Origin: Gp6-AA40 sp963818645
GTDB lineage: Bacteria > Acidobacteriota > Vicinamibacteria > Vicinamibacterales > UBA2999
DNA: 64,000 nt
Assembly (NCBI GenBank): GCA_963818645.1
Contig: CAWFTF010000011.1
Location: 1 to 64,000 of the forward strand
Direction of reading: 5' to 3'
In this document: in pieces, positions 54,330 to 62,810 of the stretch
Position numbering within the stretch: the stretch's first letter is position 1
How the letters are laid out: each line of letters starts with the position of its first letter
Notes under the pieces: generated by a model
The model's database searches: none
What the model was told of the DNA's origin: nothing
The model's input: the letters and a program-made list of their open reading frames with translations, nothing else
Translations under genes and position numbers: made by a program

Positions 54330-54932
54330 ATGCGGACAGGATTGGGTATCGCGTTGTGCGCGTGGGCGGCCGTTGCGTCGTCGGTCCTGGCGCAGCAGCC
54401 GGCGGCGCCGGCTTTTACGAGCGCGGGCCAGTTAGTGCGGCCTCTCGACTATCGCTCGTGGGTGTTCGTGACGAGCGGGCTCGGGATGACGTACGGTCCG
54501 GCGAAGCCCGCTGAAGGGCAACCACCGCTGTTCGACAATGTCTTCGTCACGCGCGACGCCTACGACGAGTTCCTTCGCTCCGGGGCGTGGCCCGACAAAA
54601 CGATGTTCATCCTCGAGGGGCGCCGTGCGGAGGCGAACGTGTCGATCAACAACGGCGGCCACACGCAAGGCCAGATGGCATTCATGGAAGCCGCGGTGAA
54701 AGACACTGCTCGCTTCAAGAACACCGGAGGGTGGGGCTACTTCAGCTTCGACAGTCGTGACGGTTTAGTCGAGAGCGCGGCGGCACTGCCGCCGACGGCA
54801 TCGTGCTACGCCTGTCATTCAGCGAACACGGCCGTCGACAACACGTTCGTTCAGTTCTATCCGGAGCTCTTCGCGGTTGCGAAGGCGAGGGGGACAGTTA
54901 AAGCAACCTACGACCCGAACAAGAAGCCCTGA
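54330..54932 (+). CDS. Cytochrome P460-family periplasmic heme protein
   Basis: A 200-residue exported protein: signal peptide MRTGLGIALCAWAAVASSVLAQ, cytochrome P460 domain (YRSWVFVTSGLGMTYGP, VFVTRDAYDEFLRSGAWPDKTMFILEGR), and a C-terminal CYACH heme motif in TASCYACHSAN. Members bind a lysine-crosslinked heme and oxidise hydroxylamine, or bind nitric oxide; whether this one has the cross-linking lysine cannot be told. It starts right after sppA, so the two are co-transcribed, without an obvious functional reason. Confidence 0.87.
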   Translation: MRTGLGIALCAWAAVASSVLAQQPAAPAFTSAGQLVRPLDYRSWVFVTSGLGMTYGPAKPAEGQPPLFDNVFVTRDAYDEFLRSGAWPDKTMFILEGRRAEANVSINNGGHTQGQMAFMEAAVKDTARFKNTGGWGYFSFDSRDGLVESAAALPPTASCYACHSANTAVDNTFVQFYPELFAVAKARGTVKATYDPNKKP

Positions 54933-54942
54933 GGGCCTCGCG

Positions 54943-54966
54943 GTGCCTACCGCCTACCGCCTACGG
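54943..54966. repeat. CCGCCTA heptad array
   Basis: GTGCCTA, CCGCCTA, CCGCCTA, CGGATTA: three to four units between the convergent P460 and ppiD genes. Confidence 0.7.
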
Positions 54967-54967
54967 A

Positions 54968-56905
54968 TTAGAGTTGATAGGCCGCCAGCACCCGACGGAC
55001 GACGTCGGTATTGACCTGGACCTTCATCTTCTCCTTCGCCTTGCCCATATACGCGGAGAAGAATCGCGCCCGGCGCTCGTTGAGCAGGTCCGCCCGGAAC
55101 GCCTCCTGCGCCTTCTTCATCTCGTCCGGCGTCACCTCGTCGCGATTGACCACGCGGACGATGACCGTGCCGTCGGCGGCCTGAATCGGATCGCTCACCG
55201 ATCCTGCGGGCAGCGAAAATGCGATGCGATCGACCTCCGGGCTCACGCCGATGTCTGGAATCGCAGTGCCGCGCGGAACCAGCTCGGTGTCCTTGGCCTC
55301 GAGACCCTGCGCCTTTGCAGCAGCAGCGAAGTCCTTCGCTGACTTGAGCGCGGCGGCAATCGCAGTTGCGCGCTCCTTGCTCACTTCCGTGGCTTTCGCC
55401 TTGATCAAGTCCTCGCGCACGCGCTCCTTGACCTCGTCGAGCATCGGCACGTACGGGTCCTTGCGTTCCGAGACCGCGATGAACACGGGACCGCGTGTGG
55501 TGCCGAGCGGCTGGCTGGCAGCCGTGCCCTGCAGCGTAAATGCCGCGGCGGCAACCTGCGGTGCAGCACCAAGTCCCGGTACGGGATCTTCACGCTGGAA
55601 GTAGCCCGACTCCTGGACGGTCAGTTGCAATTCGCGCGCTGCCGTTTCCAGGTCGGCCATGTCCTTGATCCGGCTGGCAAACTGCGACGCCTGATCGGTG
55701 ATGCGTTGATCGGCGAGCTGCAGAGAGAGCTGCTCAGTGATCTGGTTTCGCACCTGTTCGAGCGGCGTTGCCGATGCCGGTCGCTTGTCGATGACCTTGA
55801 TGATGTGGAAGCCGAACTGCGATTTCACCAGGTCGCTAATCTGCCCGGGCTGCATCATGAACGCGGCGTTCTCGAATTCCGGCACCATGCGGCCGCGGCC
55901 GAAGTAATCGAGGTCTCCGCCTTTGGCCTTGGAGCCTTCGTCCTCGGAGTACTTCGTCGCGAGGGCCGCGAAATCGCCGCCGGCCTTCACCTGCGCGAGG
56001 ATGCCCTCGGCTTCCTTGCGAACCGCGGCTTCGTCCTTGCCATCGGTCTTGAGCAGGATGTGGCTCGCCTTGACCTGTTCCGGCGTCTGGTACTGCTGGA
56101 TGTTGTCGTTGTAGTACCGCTGGATGTCCGAGGGGGGCACGGCGATCTTCAGGCGTGCCTGGTCGCGATCGAGCAGCAGGTACTTGATCTTGCGCTGCTC
56201 GCCGATGCGGTATTCCGCCTTGTGCGCTTCGAAGTGAGCCGCGATGTCTGCGTCGGACACGTTGACACCGCTGCGGAACTTCGTGGCGGTGAACGCCACG
56301 ACCTGCAGCTTGACTTTCTCGTTGCGCTGCTTGTACTCGGTCTGAACGTCGCCATCGGACACCGCCATCCAGTCGGTCAGCGCGGCGCGCAGTTTGTCGA
56401 GCACCATGCTGCGGCGCATGGTGTCTTCGAACTGCGACTTCGTCATCGGCGGATTCTGGCTTTGCAGCAACTGCTCGTAGCGCTGTTCGCCGATGAAGCG
56501 TCCGTTCTCCTGGAGCGCAGGGATAGAGAAGATCTGCTGAGCGAGTTCGTCATCGCTGACCGTGATGCCGTTCTGCTCGGCCTCGATCAGACCGACCTGC
56601 TCGTCGATCATCTGCGAGAGGATCTGCTGGTCGATGCCAAGTTGCCGCAGCAACTGATCGTTCAGGTTGCCGCCGAACTGCTGGCGGTACGCAGCCACCT
56701 GCGAGACGTAGCGCTGCTGGAAGTCGCCAGCGGTCACTGTGCGGCCGTTGATCTCGGCAACCACTTCGCGCGCGCCGGCACCCGTACCGGTGGGTGTGGT
56801 CTGGACGAAATCGGGAATGTAAAGGAGCACGAAGGTCAGCACAACGATCGCCAGGCTCCACTTGAGCCAGCTCTTGTGCCGACGCATTCGGTCTAGCATG
56901 GTCAT
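54968..56905 (-). CDS. ppiD: PpiD/SurA-like periplasmic peptidyl-prolyl isomerase chaperone
   Basis: A 645-residue membrane-anchored chaperone. One N-terminal helix (WLKWSLAIVVLTFVLLYIPDF), a SurA-N-like helical domain (ITAGDFQQRYVSQ...), a parvulin domain (ASHILLKTDGKDEAAVRKEAEGILAQVKAGGDFAALATKYSEDEGSKAKGGDLDYFGRGRMVPEFENAAF...KSQFGFHIIKV) and a second degenerate parvulin-like half. Layout equals PpiD, which assists outer-membrane protein folding at the Sec translocon exit. ATG 56905 is used, a start at 56899 is also possible. Divergent from the GGDEF gene. Confidence 0.9.
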   Translation of the reverse strand: MTMLDRMRRHKSWLKWSLAIVVLTFVLLYIPDFVQTTPTGTGAGAREVVAEINGRTVTAGDFQQRYVSQVAAYRQQFGGNLNDQLLRQLGIDQQILSQMIDEQVGLIEAEQNGITVSDDELAQQIFSIPALQENGRFIGEQRYEQLLQSQNPPMTKSQFEDTMRRSMVLDKLRAALTDWMAVSDGDVQTEYKQRNEKVKLQVVAFTATKFRSGVNVSDADIAAHFEAHKAEYRIGEQRKIKYLLLDRDQARLKIAVPPSDIQRYYNDNIQQYQTPEQVKASHILLKTDGKDEAAVRKEAEGILAQVKAGGDFAALATKYSEDEGSKAKGGDLDYFGRGRMVPEFENAAFMMQPGQISDLVKSQFGFHIIKVIDKRPASATPLEQVRNQITEQLSLQLADQRITDQASQFASRIKDMADLETAARELQLTVQESGYFQREDPVPGLGAAPQVAAAAFTLQGTAASQPLGTTRGPVFIAVSERKDPYVPMLDEVKERVREDLIKAKATEVSKERATAIAAALKSAKDFAAAAKAQGLEAKDTELVPRGTAIPDIGVSPEVDRIAFSLPAGSVSDPIQAADGTVIVRVVNRDEVTPDEMKKAQEAFRADLLNERRARFFSAYMGKAKEKMKVQVNTDVVRRVLAAYQL

Positions 56906-57110
56906 AGGCGAGAAGTCCTCGAAACGTTGATCGTACGCTAGGAAGTGACACCACGGCAATCATTTAACCGAGCTTGTCCCCCTAAAGAACCATGTCTCAG
57001 GAACCGATTTACAGAAGAGATGTCACGGCCAGGCCCTCACAAGGGGTCATGATATTATTTGTTACATTTAGAAGGACTTAGCGGCTTTCGAGCCGCCTCT
57101 GACAGACCAG

Positions 57111-58232
57111 ATGCCCGCATCTTCTCGGCGAGCGCTGAGACCCATTTCGAGCAAACGTCACCCCTCGCCGCGCCCGGCCAGAGGAACCCGGCGCTTGGAC
57201 CTCGCTGCACGGTTGAAGGCGCGCGCCCGCGCGTTGCGGATTCGAGTGGAGCGCCGGGATGCCTTCATTGAGGCCCTCCGCGAGTCCAATGCCAGCCAGG
57301 AACCCCGAAAAGTGGCCGAATGGATGGTTCGCCAGGCGCAGAGCTGGATTCCGGCGCCGTGCTGGGTGGTGATCGCACACGACGTGAACGGTCATCTGAA
57401 CGTGCTGGCCGACGTTGGCCTGGTGCCGAACCTTGGGCCCTCGTTGTGGTCGGCGGCCAACTGGGTCATGCGGCACAACGCCGAGTTCTTCTCGGGCGAT
57501 CTGGCGAAAGACTCGCGCGGCGGGCCCGGGGCAAATGGATCGGCCATCGCATTGCCGCTGACGTGCCGCAACCGGAGCGTCGGCGCGCTGGTCTGTCTCG
57601 ATCCTCAGCCATCGCGTTCGGCGCCATCGATGGGACCGTCGCTCGTCGTTTCCTTGCGATTACTGCTCGAGCCGTCCGCGATTGCGTTGGATAATGCTCT
57701 TGCACTGCAGCGCGCTGAAGCGCTGTCGGTCACTGACGAACTCACGCGCCTCTCGAATTCACGCTATCTCAACCAAGTGCTGCGTCGCGAAACGAAACGG
57801 TCGGTGCGCAACGGCAGTCCGCTGTCTTTGCTCTTCCTCGATCTCGACACCTTCAAGTCGGTCAACGATCAGCACGGCCATCTTGCGGGCAGCAAAGTGT
57901 TGATGGAAGCCGCGGCGGTGATTCGCGGGTGCGCGCGCGAGACAGACGTCGTGGCGCGATTCGGTGGCGATGAGTTCACGCTGCTCCTGCCCGACACGAA
58001 CACCGAAGGCGCCGTACAGGTAGCGGAACGCATCAGAGACCGGCTGCGTGCGTCGCGTTTTCTGGCATCAGACGGGTTGTCGGTACGTCAGACAGTCTCG
58101 ATCGGTGTCGCCACCCTTGAACCTGACCAACCCCGCACTGCCGACGAACTGATGCGAGCGGCCGACATGGCCATGTATCGCGTGAAAGCGGCCGGCAAGG
58201 ACGGAATTCACGTAGCCCAGGACGGCTCCTAG
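57111..58232 (+). CDS. GAF-like/GGDEF diguanylate cyclase
   Basis: A 373-residue signalling protein. Residues about 60-195 look like a degenerate GAF sensor (WIPAPCWVVIAHDVNGHLNVLADVGLV...IALPLTCRNRSVGALVCLDP). The GGDEF domain from residue 205 has DELTRLSNSRYLNQVLRRE, LLFLDLDTFKSVNDQHGH, the intact active-site motif FGGDEF and a product-binding arrangement nearby (RETD is not RxxD-exact). It should make cyclic di-GMP. No membrane helix is visible. It lies 91 bases before mreB on the same strand, so cell shape and c-di-GMP may be co-expressed; a local duplication covers the junction. Confidence 0.88.
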   Translation: MPASSRRALRPISSKRHPSPRPARGTRRLDLAARLKARARALRIRVERRDAFIEALRESNASQEPRKVAEWMVRQAQSWIPAPCWVVIAHDVNGHLNVLADVGLVPNLGPSLWSAANWVMRHNAEFFSGDLAKDSRGGPGANGSAIALPLTCRNRSVGALVCLDPQPSRSAPSMGPSLVVSLRLLLEPSAIALDNALALQRAEALSVTDELTRLSNSRYLNQVLRRETKRSVRNGSPLSLLFLDLDTFKSVNDQHGHLAGSKVLMEAAAVIRGCARETDVVARFGGDEFTLLLPDTNTEGAVQVAERIRDRLRASRFLASDGLSVRQTVSIGVATLEPDQPRTADELMRAADMAMYRVKAAGKDGIHVAQDGS

Positions 58233-58357
58233 CTTTGGCTACCGGCTTATTTGTCTCGCTGTTCTTGCGCCTGTCGGCCGGTATTCCCGGTGCAGCCGGC
58301 GTCGCCCAGGAGGGCTCGTAATTTTGCCGCTCGGCTCGTTTTTCTCGCTGTTTTCGA
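58212..58357. repeat. Imperfect tandem duplication over the GGDEF stop and mreB start
   Basis: Copy 1 (58212-58268) and copy 2 (58301-58357), 89 bases apart, match at 42 of 57 positions. Each contains GCCCAGGANGGCTC, a stop codon (TAG or TAA), a TTG and a CTCGCTGTTNTTG-like segment. Copy 2 holds the real ribosome site (AGGAGGG) and TTG start of mreB; copy 1 a degenerate version with a 28-codon frame LATGLFVSLFLRLSAGIP ending in VAQEGS. Confidence 0.8.
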
Positions 58358-59349
58358 GTGACCTCGCCATCGACCTCGGTACCGCCAACACGTGCGTATA
58401 CGCGCGTGGCAAGGGCATCGTCGTCAACGAGCCGTCAATCGTCGCCATCAACAAAGTGAACGGTCGCGTCGAAGCCGTTGGCAGGGAAGCCAAGGACATG
58501 CTCGGCCGCACGCCCGGGAACATCGTCGCGATCAAGCCGATGAAGGACGGAGTCATCGCCGACTTCGAGGTCACCGAGAAGATGCTGACCTACTTCATCA
58601 AGAAGGCGCACAACCGCAACGTCTGGGTGCGTCCGCGCATCGTCATCGGCGTGCCGTCCGAAATCACGCAGGTGGAGAAGCGCGCAGTGAAGGACAGCGC
58701 CTATCGCGCCAAGGCGAGCGAGGTGCACCTCGTCGAAGAAGCGATGGCGGCCGCGATCGGGGCAGGCATGCCGATCACCGAGCCGTCAGGAAACATGATC
58801 GTGGACATCGGCGGCGGCACGACCGACATCGCCGTGATCTCGCTCGCAGGCATCGTCTACAGCAAGGCCGTACGCGTGGCTGGAAACGAGATGGATGAGG
58901 CCATCATCCAGTACATCAAGAAAGCGTACAACCTGTTGATCGGCGAGCGCACCGCAGAGCAGATCAAGATGGAGGTCGGATCCGCCTTCCCGCTCGACGA
59001 GAAGATGACGATGGAGATTAAGGGGCGTCATCTGATCGAGGGCGTGCCGAAGACGATCACGATCAGCGATGAAGAGATCCGCGAGGCGCTGACTGAAACG
59101 GTCAACGTGATTGTTGATGCCGTCCGTGTGGCACTCGAGCGCACGCCGCCGGAGCTCTCGGCGGACATCGTCGATCGAGGCATCGTGCTGACCGGTGGCG
59201 GATCGTTGCTCAAGAATCTCGACAAGCGGCTCCGTGAAGAAACAGGGCTGCCGCTGGCGATGGCCGAGGATCCCCTCTCCTCGGTGGTACTGGGCGCAGG
59301 CAAGATGCTCTCTGACTTCAACCTGCTCCGGAAGATCTCGATTGACTAG
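58324..59349 (+). CDS. mreB: Rod shape-determining actin homologue MreB
   Basis: A 341-residue actin-fold filament protein that guides the lateral cell-wall machinery. Phosphate-1 loop DLAIDLGTANTCVY, IVVDIGGGTTDIAVISL (phosphate 2), adenosine loop VLTGGGSLLKNLD and PRIVIGVPSEITQVEKRAV are all present. The start is a TTG at 58324 after AGGAGGG. It leads mreC, mreD, mrdA and rodA, the full elongasome operon, so the organism is probably rod-shaped. Confidence 0.97.
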   Translation: MPLGSFFSLFSSDLAIDLGTANTCVYARGKGIVVNEPSIVAINKVNGRVEAVGREAKDMLGRTPGNIVAIKPMKDGVIADFEVTEKMLTYFIKKAHNRNVWVRPRIVIGVPSEITQVEKRAVKDSAYRAKASEVHLVEEAMAAAIGAGMPITEPSGNMIVDIGGGTTDIAVISLAGIVYSKAVRVAGNEMDEAIIQYIKKAYNLLIGERTAEQIKMEVGSAFPLDEKMTMEIKGRHLIEGVPKTITISDEEIREALTETVNVIVDAVRVALERTPPELSADIVDRGIVLTGGGSLLKNLDKRLREETGLPLAMAEDPLSSVVLGAGKMLSDFNLLRKISID

Positions 59350-59430
59350 TAGGCAGCATGCGGTAGGCAGTATGCGGAACACCGTTCCTGATTACGCTGC
59401 CTGCTGCTTACCGCCTGCTGCCTACTGACC
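59350..59430. repeat. GTAGGCA heptad array with inversion between mreB and mreC
   Basis: GTAGGCA, GCATGCG, GTAGGCA, GTATGCG, then GCTGCCT, GCTGCTT, ACCGCCT, GCTGCCT, ACTGACC: 7-base steps, second part in reverse sense. It fills the whole gap between the mreB stop and the mreC start. Confidence 0.88.
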
Positions 59431-60262
59431 ATGGCAGTACTGGACATCCGACAACGCACCGGCTGGCTGTTCATGGGCGTGATCGTCGGACACATCCTGC
59501 TGATCTCAGCGCAGGTGAACACCCGGCGCGGCGTCCCCATGCTCGAAGAAGTCACCTTCGGCACCTTCGCTGAGGTTCAGCGCGGCGCGACGACAGCGAT
59601 TGCCACCATTCGCGACAACTGGGTGAACTACGTGGCGCTTGCAGGACGTGCGCGCCGAGAACGCGAGGCTCAAACAGGAACTCGCGTCACTGCAGGTAGG
59701 TCTTCAGCAGGAGCGTGCGCTTGCGCAGCAGTCGCGTTCCCTTCAGGGTCTGCTCGAGCTCAAGTCCTCTGTTCAATTGAAGACGACGGCAGCGGCCGTG
59801 ATCGCAGGCGGAGCGAGCCCGGACTTCCGCACGATGTCGATCGACAAGGGAACCGGGGATGGACTGGCCTCCGATATGGCCGTGCTTGCACCCGCCGGTG
59901 TCGTTGGTCGCATCGTCATGCCGGCCCGGCGGGCAGCCAAAGTTCAGTTGTTGATCGATCGCGATGCGGCGGCCGGGGTGATTGTCGAGCGCACGCGCGC
60001 GCAGGGCGTTGTCGTTGGCACTGGCACCGATCGTTTCCGTCTGGACCACGTGCCTGGTGCCGCCGACATTCAGGTTGGAGATCGGGTGGTGACGTCGGGG
60101 ATCGAAGGGATTTATCCGAAAGGCTTTGTCGTCGGTCAGATAGAATCAATTGACCGTCAGGCCGGACAATTCAGCAATGTTGTGGTCCGCCCGGCGGTGG
60201 AGTTTTCAGAGCTCGAGACCGTGCTGGTTGTCGTGACGCCGCCGGCCGGCGAGGCTCAGTGA
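59431..60262 (+). CDS. mreC: Rod shape-determining protein MreC, +1 frameshift
   Basis: After removing one T near 59640 (GCGCTTGCAG read as GCGCTGCAG) a 276-residue protein results. It has a cytoplasmic start, one membrane helix (GWLFMGVIVGHILLISAQV), a coiled coil (ALQDVRAENARLKQELASLQVGLQQERALAQQ) and the periplasmic beta domain (SIDKGTGDGLASDMAVLAPAGVVGRIV, DRVVTSGIEGIYPKGFVVGQI). The last is diagnostic of MreC, which bridges MreB/MreD to PBP2. Its stop overlaps the GTG start of mreD (GTGA). A real loss of mreC in an otherwise intact operon seems unlikely. Confidence 0.87.
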
Positions 60263-60765
60263 AGACGGTCGGGGTCCTGATTGCGGTGGCGTTGGCGCTG
60301 GCGCTCCAGACCACGCTGGCGCAATTGCTCGTTGGCGGGACAGCAGCGATCGATCTCGTGCTTGTCGCCGTGGTTGCTGTCGCGCTGACCACGGGGCCGG
60401 TGGGTGGAATGTTGGCCGGCAGCGTCGCCGGGCTCATTCAGGACTCGTTGTCGACGGGCGTACTTGGCATCGGCGGGTTGGCGAAGTCGGTGATCGGGTT
60501 CCTGGCCGGAGCGATCAGCCAGCAGTTCATCCTGACATCTGCTCTGCCGCGGTTCCTGATGTTCGTGGGCGCGACGATCGCGCACGCGGCGCTCTTCATG
60601 GGATTGAACATGGGCCTCGGCTTGCGCACCTTTCCGTCGCCGTGGAAGGCGGTTGCGAGTCAGGCGGTCGGCAACGCAGTCGTCGGCATGGTTGGGTTCG
60701 CGATCATGGAAGCGCTTCCGGGTGTGATCGAACGGCGACGCGCCGGACGACGGCCGAGAGGCTGA
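60259..60765 (+). CDS. mreD: Rod shape-determining protein MreD
   Basis: A 168-residue inner-membrane protein with five predicted helices (VGVLIAVALALALQTTLAQ, AAIDLVLVAVVAVALTTG, GGMLAGSVAGLIQDSLS, FLMFVGATIAHAALFMGLNM, AVGNAVVGMVGFAIMEAL). Low sequence conservation is normal for MreD; the identity comes from membrane pattern, GPVGGMLAGSVAGLIQDSLSTGVLGIGGL and its place between mreC and mrdA. The GTG start at 60259 overlaps the mreC stop. Confidence 0.9.
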   Translation: MKTVGVLIAVALALALQTTLAQLLVGGTAAIDLVLVAVVAVALTTGPVGGMLAGSVAGLIQDSLSTGVLGIGGLAKSVIGFLAGAISQQFILTSALPRFLMFVGATIAHAALFMGLNMGLGLRTFPSPWKAVASQAVGNAVVGMVGFAIMEALPGVIERRRAGRRPRG

Positions 60766-60786
60766 CGAAGGTCAAAGGGCAAGTTC

Positions 60787-62808
60787 ATGTCCACGGGTGA
60801 AAATCGCAGGCGAGTCAGCGAGCGACTGGTCGCACTCCAGGTCGCCGTGATTGTGGCGTTTGCTGCGCTCGCCGTGTGTTTCTGGGTCCTGCAGATTGCT
60901 CAGCACCAGAAGTACGAGGAGATGGCGGAGAACAACCATCAGCGCACGCTCGCCCTGCGCGCGCCGCGTGGGATCCTGTTCGACCGCAACGGAAAGATTC
61001 TGGTCGAGAATCGTCACTCCTTCACGATCTCCATCCTTCGCGAGCACTCCAAGGATCTCGATCAGACCGCCAGGCTCCTCGCACGCGTGGCGGGGCTCGA
61101 CTTGAAGCAGGTGCAGGACATCATCGAGCGTCATCGAGGTGAGCCCTCGTACCGGCCGATCGTCGTCGTCGAGGACGCGACACTGGCGCAGGTAGCAGCG
61201 ATCACGGCACGACGCCTCGACTTCGAACTGCCAGACGTCAGAGTTGAAGAGGTGCCCACCCGCAAGTACCCCGAGTCGCTCGCCGCACACCTGTTCGGCT
61301 ACGTAGGCCAGGTCAGCGACGCGCAGGTGGCCTCCGATCCGGTGGTCAAGAGCGGCGACATCGTCGGACAGTCGGGGATCGAGAAGATCTACAACGGCGA
61401 CTTGAAGGGTGCCGACGGCGCGCGCGTGGTCGTCGTCAACAGCATGGGCCGCGAGATGAGCGTCCTGCAGGAAGAGAAGCCGACCGAAGGCAAGCGGCTG
61501 CAGTTGACGATCGACTACGACGTGCAGCGGGCAACGGAAGAAGCGTTCAACGCCGTCAGCATGGCGGGGCTGACGAACGCGGGCGCGGCCGTCATTCTCG
61601 ATCCGCGTACGGGTGAAGTGCTGGCGTTCACGAGCCGGCCGACCTACGACCCGAACGCGTTCGCGGCGGGCATCGATCGCGGAACATGGGCGTCACTGAA
61701 CAGCGACGAGCAGCGCCCGCTGAACAATCGCGCGATACAGGGGCGGTACTCGCCGGGATCGACCTTCAAGATGGCGGTCGCGCTGGCCGGCCTCGAAGAG
61801 GACGTCATCGATCCGAACTTCCACGTGCACTGCGGCGGCGGGGCCAACTTCTACGGACGCTATTTCAAGTGCTGGAAGAAGGGCGGCCACGGGTCGGTCG
61901 ACCTCAAGACCGCGATTGCGCAGTCGTGTGACGTCTACTTCTACACCGTCGCCAACATGCTCGGCGTCGATCGCATCAACAAGTGGGCCACGCTGCTCGG
62001 GCTTGGGGTCAAGAGCGGCATCGATCTGCCCAACGAGGTCACGGGTCTGGTGCCATCGACCAAGTGGAAGCAGGAGACCCGGCGCGAAAAGTGGTACGCC
62101 GGCGAAACGATCTCGGTAGGAATCGGCCAGGGCGCGGTCTCGGTGACGCCGGTGTCGATGGCGGTCTACATGGCGACGATCGCCAACGGCGGCACGCGTG
62201 TCACACCGCACCTCGTCAAGGCGGTCGATGACGGCGGCACCGGCTGGAAGCCGGTGGCGACGCCACCCGCACAGTCGAAGTTCGACATCACGCCCGAGAA
62301 GCTGCAGGCGATTCGCGACGGGATGTGGATGGTGGTCAACGGCAGCGGTACTGGTGGACGAGCGCGCGTCGCTGGAAAAGACGTCGCCGGCAAGACCGGG
62401 ACGGCTCAAATCATCTCGAACCAGGGCCGCCTTGCGGCGCGTGGGAAGCGCGATCTGCGCGACAACGGCTGGTTCTCGTTCTTTGCGCCGCGCGACAATC
62501 CGACGATCGCCGGCATCGTATTCCTCGAACACGGAATGCACGGGCCAAACGCTGCGTCGGTCGCGCATCACATCCTCGACACGTACTTCGCGAAGCAGGA
62601 TGGCCGTCCGATGCCGCCCGCGCCGAAGCCGCAGGAGATGCGGCTCGACTTCTCCGACTCCGCCGGCGACAGTGGTCCGCGCGAGTATCCCGATCCGCCG
62701 GCGATGCCGGCTGATGACCAGGGACCGGCCGAACCGCAACGCGAGATCGCGCGGCTCGAACGACGTCCCGCCGATGCTGGTCCTGCTGTCACGGGGCTAG
62801 CGAGGTAG
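60787..62808 (+). CDS. mrdA: Penicillin-binding protein 2 (peptidoglycan transpeptidase)
   Basis: A 673-residue class B PBP of the elongasome. It has one N-terminal membrane helix (VALQVAVIVAFAALAVCFWVL), a dimerisation/pedestal domain (LFDRNGKILVENRHSFTISI, FGYVGQVSD) and a transpeptidase domain with the active-site SxxK motif SPGSTFKMAVAL, SxN-type SCDVYFYTVA and KTGTAQ. The last 60 residues are a Pro/Asp-rich tail not needed for activity. Works with RodA (next gene), MreC and MreD to build the lateral wall. The operon order mreBCD-mrdA-rodA supports the PBP2 rather than PBP3 assignment. Confidence 0.95.
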   Translation: MSTGENRRRVSERLVALQVAVIVAFAALAVCFWVLQIAQHQKYEEMAENNHQRTLALRAPRGILFDRNGKILVENRHSFTISILREHSKDLDQTARLLARVAGLDLKQVQDIIERHRGEPSYRPIVVVEDATLAQVAAITARRLDFELPDVRVEEVPTRKYPESLAAHLFGYVGQVSDAQVASDPVVKSGDIVGQSGIEKIYNGDLKGADGARVVVVNSMGREMSVLQEEKPTEGKRLQLTIDYDVQRATEEAFNAVSMAGLTNAGAAVILDPRTGEVLAFTSRPTYDPNAFAAGIDRGTWASLNSDEQRPLNNRAIQGRYSPGSTFKMAVALAGLEEDVIDPNFHVHCGGGANFYGRYFKCWKKGGHGSVDLKTAIAQSCDVYFYTVANMLGVDRINKWATLLGLGVKSGIDLPNEVTGLVPSTKWKQETRREKWYAGETISVGIGQGAVSVTPVSMAVYMATIANGGTRVTPHLVKAVDDGGTGWKPVATPPAQSKFDITPEKLQAIRDGMWMVVNGSGTGGRARVAGKDVAGKTGTAQIISNQGRLAARGKRDLRDNGWFSFFAPRDNPTIAGIVFLEHGMHGPNAASVAHHILDTYFAKQDGRPMPPAPKPQEMRLDFSDSAGDSGPREYPDPPAMPADDQGPAEPQREIARLERRPADAGPAVTGLAR

Positions 62809-62810
62809 GC

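Noticed and set aside
57040..57060. Strong promoter upstream of the GGDEF gene (GATATTAT)
   Set aside because: A -10-like box is visible in an AT-rich patch but no acceptable -35 box at 16-18 bases was found.
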